DNA from: Gautieria morchelliformis
Lineage: Eukaryota; Basidiomycota; Agaricomycetes; Gomphales; Gomphaceae
DNA length: 64,000 nucleotides
Direction: 5' to 3'
Assembly: GCA_015179125.1 (NCBI GenBank)
Contig: WHVA01000576.1
Span: 1-64,000 of the forward strand
Positions 57,419 through 64,000 of the stretch are shown piece after piece. Within the stretch, counting starts at the first letter, position 1; each line of letters opens with the position of its first letter. Below the pieces are notes generated by a model that was not told where the DNA came from, searched no databases, and saw only the letters and a program-made list of their open reading frames with translations. Made by a program: the position numbers and the translations under genes.

Positions 57419-58285
57419 CTAAAAATTGTCAATATCATCAATATCAGCAGAAAGATCAGGCATACCGCCATCGTTTCTCCAAAATGAGACAGACACTTTC
57501 TGGACGTGGACCTCGCTGAATTTTCCAGACTCCTTGAGCGTCGGTTCAAGCAATGGTCCCACCATCGGATCCACGCCGCGTGGTTTCATATAGCTGTGAA
57601 AGATGTCATAGAACTTCTTGATTCCAGGACCGATGTTACCCTCGAGGTTATGTTCAATGTCCTCGACTAAAAGCCATCCGCCAGGTTTGACAAGCTCGAT
57701 GATGCGGTCCAAAACCTTGCGGAAATCAGGAAGCTAGACCGTATTGATCAACTTATATAAGAGGAACAGATGAAAAGGAATGCTCGATGTGGAACATACA
57801 TGAACCATTACGAGACGGGCATGGACGATGTCAAATGTTTCAGGCTCGAAAGGGAGAGGTTTGGTCACATTGACATTCTGAAATTTGATGTTCTCAGGGA
57901 GAGGCCTGCGTGACCGATGAGAAGTGCAGTTGGGCTATAAATTGATTCCTGACCGTGGAGGCAACGGTGATATATCGATGGCTATGAGTTCAGCGTCTGG
58001 GTATGTCTGAGCTGCTTGAATCGCCCTGCAGCCAGTATTTAGCATCGTATGAAGATCGTACCGGGTTATAAATTAGCATACCAAGCACCACTTCCACATC
58101 TGAGGGAGATGGAGTAAGCCTAAACTGAACAGTGAGATGTGAAATATTAATTACCCTATCTCAAGTATTCTCTTGGGAGGAGTCTCGATCTGTGCGAACG
58201 ATAACCTGCCCCCCAAAAACTCATTGAAACCCTTGTGCAAGTTATCTAGCCTAGTATACGGGGAGAGGTGAGGCGACTCTTCCAT
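57419..58285 (-). CDS. Class I SAM-dependent methyltransferase
   Basis: Predicted small-molecule or protein methyltransferase using S-adenosylmethionine. Five exons (58285-58155, 58099-58082, 58025-57954, 57905-57800, 57733-57419) give 213 residues with all phases closing. Exon 2 is only 18 nt. Motif I is assembled across two introns as EIGCGSGAWA. An acidic residue follows at ELIAIDIS, then the post-motif segment FDIVHARLVMVH, and motif III-like LVKPGGWLLVEDIEH. Short N and C termini fit a compact methyltransferase. The gene is convergent with CSC1, 455 bp away. The substrate is unknown; link to the terpene synthase is not shown. Confidence 0.88.
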
Positions 58286-59539
58286 TGATCTTTGATCGTG
58301 TCACTTGCCGTTCCCATTCGGGCGCGTCGTTCTGTACACGGATGACGGCATTAGATGTACTTTAGAGATTCACTTGGTCAGAACTTACAGCAACGGGATA
58401 GGGCTCTTCAGTTTTGTGGAACGACCGACTTCCCATTATGAAAACAGTCATGGGGAGCTAGTAGGGAGCGACCTGCGAAGCCATCCGCATAGCGATTTTA
58501 AATACACTGACGTTACGTACATTATGATTCATGCATGATGGACGGCTGCGATGCCAAACCTTGTTTCTCGTTCAATTCGCAAGAGGAATTATTCATAAGC
58601 TCCGCTCAGATATACTTTAGGTAGTAAGTTAAGTTACCGATGGATCCCATCATCCCAATGAGTCCGAACAGGACACGTCCGGCTAATAGGATTAATTGGG
58701 CGCTACCTGAGTACCCTGGGTCCACTCACTGATGGTCCCGTCAGGGCTCAGTGTCCCATCGTTCCGCGGCATTTCCCGGTGATAAAGTTGTTTACGTGGG
58801 ATATCCAAACGCTCACCAGCAGGAAAAAGTCGCCGTGCCGATGCGGCCAGTATACTTAGTAGAGGCGGTAAGGAAGTGGCACCCTTATGTAATATGGGCG
58901 CCTAATCATGTGAGTGCAAAATATGGTGCGGGAAATTTTCTTTTTTTTGTAGCAACATAAATTAGGATATAAAATCTCTATCTCTTCCCAGCCTCCTCAA
59001 TTTCATCTAGGATAGTTCTCGGAAGGATGTGGTGCCTGTGGCACAACTTGTTAGCCCACACAGCTTGGGAACCAGTCAACCCCTTTTGGTGGGCATCAAT
59101 AAATCATGTGGAACGATTTGCGTGACTGTGACCCAAATTCATAATGAAGACAAAGATAGAAACTTCGAGTTACTGGAGGATCTATGTTGCTGGAATCTGT
59201 CCATATCAGCTGTCTGATGGGAAGAATGGTAGCTAAGTTTTGCAGCAATAGTGCTATGAAATGCAATAAACTTATATAAATTCCCAAGGTCAGGTGATGC
59301 ACAAAATCTGTCCCCTTGGAAAATTGAAAGTTGCTCCAAATCACTCCAAAACTATGTAGAAATAAAAGTATTATTTTTTTGACACTCCAATTTTGTAAAT
59401 GTAGCTCCTCTACCAACTTCAAGAAATTTAATAAATCCTTTGCAACAAATGATAGCCTGACATATAAGGAATGGATTCTAGGCAAAATATATGAAGTATC
59501 TGTAGATCGAAGTAGAATAATAGTCCGGGGTAGATTCAA
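58286..59539. other. Intergenic stretch, AT-rich at its end
   Basis: No gene can be supported. A 147-codon minus-strand frame at 59096-59539 is AT-driven and has no known domain. A likely fragment boundary lies at 59539, where LTR-like sequence starts. Confidence 0.5.
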
Positions 59540-59729
59540 TGTCTAGCAGCGACCTTCAGTCGCTGCCTTAAATACATAGAAGCCGGTACTAATTATAAGT
59601 CGTTCCTTTGTCTATTCTACCTTGTTCTCTTTTTCCCTTGTTCCTCCTACCCGTTCCTCCTTTGTCTATATACGCGAGTGTGACGCGTCAGCACACCGAA
59701 GTGCCGCCCGGGATCCCCAGATCCCAACA
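59540..59729 (-). repeat. Copia-type LTR, solo or fragmentary
   Basis: On the minus strand the sequence starts TGTTGGGATCTGGG and ends TGCTAGACA. The tract GCACTTCGGTGTGCTGAC resembles the LTR start at 3669. No clear 5-bp target duplication was found, so boundaries are provisional. Confidence 0.5.
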
Positions 59730-59847
59730 GTATCTATCTGTCTTGAGTAATTTCTTATAGGCTCTCTTCGAAAGGGCCCACTGGCTTATATAAGGGTGTG
59801 CCACCTCTACCTTAGAAAGAATAAGCAGTAGATTTCAGTTCCACTTG

Positions 59848-60030
59848 CCACTGTAGAAAACTCCGACATTCAATTTCGGTACCTTTTACACAAACAGCAA
59901 TAATCAGTGCTTTTGAGCACTGACAAATCAGTGCTCAAAAATGACATTAAATGAGCACCAAAAATAAGTGCTTTTGAGCACTGATTTTCAGATACTAAAA
60001 AACATGCAAGTATGTGAATAAATAAAAAGT
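59848..60030 (-). repeat. Repeat R4, copy 2
   Basis: Inverted relative of 45241-45415, with the same AGTGCTC units and GGTACCGAAATT-GAATGTCGG end. The 87-bp tandem duplication begins inside its end. Confidence 0.75.
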
Positions 60031-60163
60031 ATGATCGCCGCTGTCTTCACTCCGCTGTCATAATCCCAATAATCCCAGATACTAAAAAACATGCAAGTAT
60101 GTGAATAAATAAAAAGTATGATCGCCGCTGTCTTCACTCCGCTGTCATAATCCCAATAATCCC
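59990..60163. repeat. Exact 87-bp tandem duplication
   Basis: The unit AGATACTAAAAAACATGC...CCCAATAATCCC occurs twice in direct order (59990-60076 and 60077-60163) without a visible difference. The unit spans the junction of R4 and the remnant of the hypothetical gene end seen at 45.2 kb. Confidence 0.9.
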
Positions 60164-60639
60164 ACTCGTACGTCGAAGGACAAGGATTTTTTAAAAATAT
60201 CTTGTTAAGTTCCAATTTTGGATTTTATAAAATTGGAGACACAACAAAAAAAACTTTAACATTGTGGCACGTGAGCCGAGTGATCGTGCAAGTGGTGAGG
60301 CAAACACAAGAGGTGGTATGCACGTACAAAATTTCCCAAGTGATTTGAATTGCCGACCCAATTGAATTCCAACTCCTTTCGTCCCACCATGATGAAAACA
60401 CACTATAACACTTACCCTCATCAATTTTTTCGATCATGTCCATGCGCAATGAGGTTATGTTGGAGGGTTCCAGGAAGAGTATGTGAGTAATTGTGATGTT
60501 TTCCCGTGATTGCGTGATCGCCGCTCAACACCGTATCAAAAAGCTCTTCTTACATGCAAATGATATCGCGAGATTGGATAAAAATGCAGTGGTTCAGAGG
60601 GTGCCTCCTGGTAAGGTACTCTTTGATTGAAAATAACAT
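60164..60639. other. Unclassified AT-rich stretch
   Basis: No gene is supportable here. The corresponding part of the first module (44.5-43.3 kb) is not clearly recognisable. Confidence 0.45.
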
Positions 60640-60870
60640 GCATATACTCACTAATATTACTGCTATATGACCCTCTGCTGCTCTCGTTCTTGCACTCAAC
60701 TCAACTCTCGCTCTTGCACTCAGGGTCTTGCTCTCGCAATATGTCCTCTCGGCTGCTCGTTCTCCCAATAGACAGCCCCCGCCCTCGCTGTCATGATATG
60801 TCCCCTCGGCTCCCCTCACTCGCAACCCTCTCGCGCTCGCACTCATGTGGAGGTTGTGAGAGGTGAGTTT
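60640..60870 (-). repeat. Repeat R3, copy 2
   Basis: Inverted relative of 43051-43290, with CTCGCTCTTGCACTCA, TCTCGCAATATGTCC and TCTCCCAATA motifs. Confidence 0.6.
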
Positions 60871-61159
60871 GGGGCTGGGCTGTCCCAAGTATCGGGAACC
60901 GTGCTACATGCCTTGCTCACATTCTCACATTCTGATCCTTCCACCATATGAAGTTCTGTCGGGCCCCCAGGTGCTCAACCTGAACACCGTATTTCTTTTT
61001 TTGGACAGAAACAGGGTGTTTATGATCCACATGGGGAGGTACGGGTTGCAATTCGGACTTGCCATTGTTCTTTGTGCTCCCTTTCCTTTCTTTCTCTGTC
61101 ACTTATCAATTTATACTTTTCCGGACGCGAGCTGACAATTATTACCCTTCCCCCTCATC

Positions 61160-62260
61160 CAGGAAGGCCTGAGACATGAAGGCGGCCAGCATGCCCCCCT
61201 TCGACATGTTTTCATCCTTCGGTGGCGGCAGATGTGAGTCCAATTCATTGTTAATTTACCGTTCTGCACGCTCAATATGATACTTCGCCGTATAATACTC
61301 CTCATACTCATGTGTCATATCATTCATGACACTTGTGATCCCGTGACACTGCAGCCTAACAACAGCAAGCCTGCTGCGGGCCCACAACGACAAGCGACTT
61401 TGAAGTGAGCCTCGAGGATAGGCACAGAGGTGAAGAGATCAACATAGGTTCCATACATCGTCTTTGCGTGATTTCTGCTCTGATGATTATGCTTTTGATG
61501 CCCATTTCGATCCTGCCTTCGGCTTTCATCTCCCTTTCTCACGATCCTGCAACTCGGTATCCAATTGGAAAAGATCCTCCTGCAACCACTTCCGCGGCTC
61601 AGGAGCCGCCTCCAACTTACACATCCAGACGTATCTGTGAGGGCAACACTAATGACGAAGCCACAACCAAAGATACTCAAGGAGATAAGAGCCGATACTA
61701 GGACAATGACCAACTGTGTAGTGGGTATCCTCAGTTTATAACTCTACCAACGATAGATACATGGGGACTTGCCTGTGTAGTGGGTATCCTCAGAGATCAA
61801 GCTGAGGAAACGCCACCACACGGGCTACAGTCTTATAGCGCTGGCAAGGCTTACATAATAAGGGAGACGGAAACTTGTAGAAGGTTACGGAAGGTGACGG
61901 AAAGTGATGGAAGGTCACGGAAAGTGACGGAAAGTGACGGAGTGTGACAGAATGTGACGGAAAGTTATGGAAACTGACAGAAGGTGACGGAAACTCATGG
62001 AAGGAAATAGAAACTTGTGGAAGGAAATGCGTGAACCCTGACAGTATCCCACCTGCTCATTCTGCACACGCAGCACTCCATGCTCAACGTCTCTGTGGGC
62101 CTTTCCAAGGGCTGCGAGTTCGTGTTCGAGGGTGAGGGCGACGAGAGCCCCGACTGGGAGGCAGGCAACATCATTATACGCGTCCGGGACGGAAAGAAGA
62201 AGGGCGATTAGCGGCGGAAGGAGACAAGTTTGTATTGCACCGAGAGCATTGAGGTTGGGT
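61160..62260 (+). pseudogene. DnaJ (HSP40) co-chaperone pseudogene
   Basis: An exon-like block (61170-61230) reads EGLRHEGGQHAPFDMFSSFG, the G/F region of a type I DnaJ of the SCJ1/ERdj3 kind. It ends in a TGTGAG donor-like site. A second block after 62045 reads CEFVFEGEGDESPDWEAGN, the conserved substrate-binding end, followed by RRKETSLYCTESIEV with a TAG stop inside the run near 62210. The cysteine-rich middle domain is not recognisable, and a solo LTR lies between the blocks. The J domain is absent. It is a decayed host-gene copy. Confidence 0.7.
61636..62043 (+). mobile_element. Solo LTR (family B), copy 2
   Basis: The 408-bp sequence begins TGTGAGGGCAACAC and ends TGAACCCTGACA. It is flanked by the 5-bp direct repeat GTATC (61631-61635 and 62044-62048). 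It matches 9656-9981 but is longer: it repeats GTAGTGGGTATCCTCAG around a short extra segment and has more GGAAGGTGACGG-type units. Confidence 0.88.
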
Positions 62261-62272
62261 TGGTTGGGACAT

Positions 62273-62461
62273 AGCTTTCAATCCATGTATCTACAAGTGT
62301 CTTTTCAGTAATAGAAAGCACTGTTTTATTGCGTTCTAAAGCGGCATTTATAAGTAACTTAAGAGCTGAAAATCAGTGTTCTAGGACACTGAAAGCAGAC
62401 ATTCTAGCTACTAGATTTCGGTACCCAGCTTATCGAGAGGGAGGGTCAGAAATCTGCTCCC
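62273..62461 (-). repeat. Repeat R2, copy 2, abutting Gypsy-3
   Basis: Inverted relative of 42836-43022 (for example ACATTCTAGCTACTAGATTT). It stops exactly where the Gypsy-3 LTR begins, so Gypsy-3 inserted into R2. Confidence 0.78.
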
Positions 62462-64000
62462 TGTCAGGGGACACGCTGTTTCCATTTCCAGTTCCAGTTC
62501 CGACTCCATTTCCGACTCCTGTTCCGGTTCTGATTCCATCTCCGCCTCCGCTTTCGGAAATGATTCCGCTTCTGGGAGAACTTCCACCGGTTCTGTTCAC
62601 TTTTCCAGTTCCACTCCAATTTCCGACTTCCGCTCTCGGAACAGTGTCGGAACTCAAGCGACTCACATAATAGGTGGCATAAAGGGTCGATCAAGGGTCA
62701 GGGAGGTCAGGGGGATGCAGGGTTGATGGCGGGTGCCAAGTGTTGTCCCTGGCTGCGCAGCGTAGTATAATACAGGCTCGCTGACATTGTGGGTCCTTAG
62801 ACTTTTCTCTTTGGATTTCCCCTTGTCAGGTGAGAATCCCCTCTCTTGTATACTCTGTTCATTTATACAGACTTTGGATTTCCCCTTGTCAGTTGTGTGG
62901 TAGTGTGATCTCCACAACCAGCCAGGGTTGCCCTTACAGCAGAAAAGTCTCTCCCCTAGAGGACCGGCGGTCGTACTGCGCGTTGTATTCGCCATAGGTG
63001 CGTTCGGAATCGGAGACAGCGACTCGGAGATCGCAACCTCTTCCGCGCACACAGTATACGACAGCCCCTCTTCTTACGTCGAGCTCTCAACCCCGGAAAT
63101 CCCGTCCCATACTTCTCCTTCTGACATGGATCCGGATGATCGCCTTCGGAGGAATTGACGCGGAACTGGATGAAGACTGACGCGATTGAAACAGCCTTAC
63201 AAATGATTTTGGCTAAGTTAGATATTCCACAAGGTGGTGGAAATGCAATGCTGGATGAGCCGGATTTCGGAAAAGCGGAACTGGCGGAAGAGAGGATGTC
63301 CGCAAAGTTGGCAAAGGTCAAACCCGCAACTCCGGCGGACTTTGACGGAGATAGGGAGAAGGGACGCGCATTCTTCAACACATGCAGCATCTACTTCGCA
63401 ATTGTCGGAGACCTCTTTCCGAACGACCAGGCCCGGATCCACTGGACATTGTCCTTCTTCAATTCGGATCACGCAGCCCGTTTTGCAAACAAGGTGATCT
63501 GACATGAAGCAATGGGCAAGGGGAACTACTTCGGGGACTGGGACGCCTTCGAGAAAACATTTTCTGACCAGTTCTGCCCGAAAAATGAGCAGCTCACAGC
63601 CCTTACGAAGCTCGAGGGGACCAGCTGGTACCAGGCCAAGGATCCGGTCGATGACTACATTGACCACTTCCAGGAGCTCATCGACCTTGCGGAGTATGAC
63701 GACGACAAGATGATGGTCATCAAATTCCGACGAGGGCTTGATCCGACACTCCAGAACCAAGTTGCGCTGCTTGGGGATGGAGCTCCGGATTTCGATGACC
63801 CAGAAGGGTGGTACCAAGCTGCACGAAGGGTGTCCCGAAACAGGGAAGCAAACGAGGCCTTTGTGGAGACAAACCGGAACATGACACGCAGTTCCGCTCG
63901 TCCTGCTCCACCCGTGCCAAAACCCGGAAGTGCATTCGTTCCACGCGGAAAGTATTTCCGATGGTTGTTCCGCCTGCTCCTATTAGGAACCCTAGCCCCC
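62462..64000 (+). mobile_element. Ty3/Gypsy retrotransposon, 5' LTR and gag (Gypsy-3)
   Basis: The 5' LTR is 62462-62938 (TGTCAGGGG to GCCCTTACA). A leader follows, then gag from about 63155. Gag-typical segments include KPATPADFDGDREKGRAFFN, FGDWDAFEKTFSDQF and VDDYIDHFQELIDLA. The right edge of the window cuts the element just where the Gypsy-2 sequence begins to overlap (near 63955). It is the same family as Gypsy-1 and Gypsy-2. At least one interruption of gag is visible, so it is probably broken; the rest cannot be judged. Confidence 0.9.

Noticed and set aside
59096-59539. 147-codon minus-strand frame
   Set aside because: AT-rich composition with Leu/Ile/Phe bias, no domain, no introns of the local type, and it ends at an LTR boundary.
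43051-60870. CRISPR-like or satellite arrays at R3
   Set aside because: Units are irregular and low-complexity, without constant repeats and unique spacers. The context is a eukaryotic genome.

Overview
The window looks like a transposon-rich stretch of a basidiomycete (probably agaricomycete) genome. The host genes carry many short GT-AG introns (about 48-62 nt). The recognisable families are typical of mushrooms: a TRI5-like terpene synthase, a CSC1/OSCA-type channel, a DUF6533-like membrane protein and a GTHSFRRG tyrosine recombinase. The mobile elements (chromodomain Gypsy, Copia, LINE with APE-like endonuclease, RT and RNase H, hAT-type MITE, IS630/Tc1/mariner-type transposon, Plavaka-like remnant) fit the same picture.

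Layout. 1-5.3 kb: 3' part of a Gypsy element, Copia 3' ends and a hAT-type MITE holding a foldback element. 5.3-8.4 kb: a segmental duplicate with an intact TRI5-like terpene synthase and a decayed 5' piece of the CSC1 gene. 8.4-13.7 kb: an unknown gene interrupted by a solo LTR, a repeat (family A) and a tyrosine recombinase gene. 14-15.7 kb: GC-rich minisatellites and small hairpins. 15.9-17.5 kb: a P450 pseudogene. 18.2-29.0 kb: a LINE split by a Gypsy element whose LTR is itself split by another solo LTR. 29.0-32.7 kb: repeat A interrupted by a 3.2-kb DNA transposon with 39-bp TIRs and a TA target duplication. 32.7-36.7 kb: mostly empty, AT-rich, with a Plavaka-like remnant. 36.7-42.1 kb: two Copia interiors around a shared LTR. 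42.8-46.7 kb: a repeat module with two hypothetical genes, then a DUF6533-like gene. 47.3-48.4 kb: a 33-bp minisatellite fused to a Gypsy 3' end. 48.7-58.3 kb: the main host block, with a second TRI5-like gene, the complete 16-exon CSC1 gene and a SAM methyltransferase. 59.5-62.5 kb: repeats, a DnaJ pseudogene and a second, inverted copy of the 42.8-45.4 kb module. 62.5-64 kb: 5' LTR and gag of another Gypsy copy.

How the genes work together. No operon-like unit exists. The two terpene synthase copies look functional as spliced and come from one duplicated block that also carried the CSC1 promoter side. A P450 lies nearby but is decayed, so a working terpenoid cluster is not shown. CSC1 (membrane channel) and the methyltransferase (57.4-58.3 kb) are convergent neighbours with no evident functional link. 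Gene models below were spliced by eye; the exon phases of TRI5, CSC1 and the methyltransferase all close without conflict, which is the main support for them.
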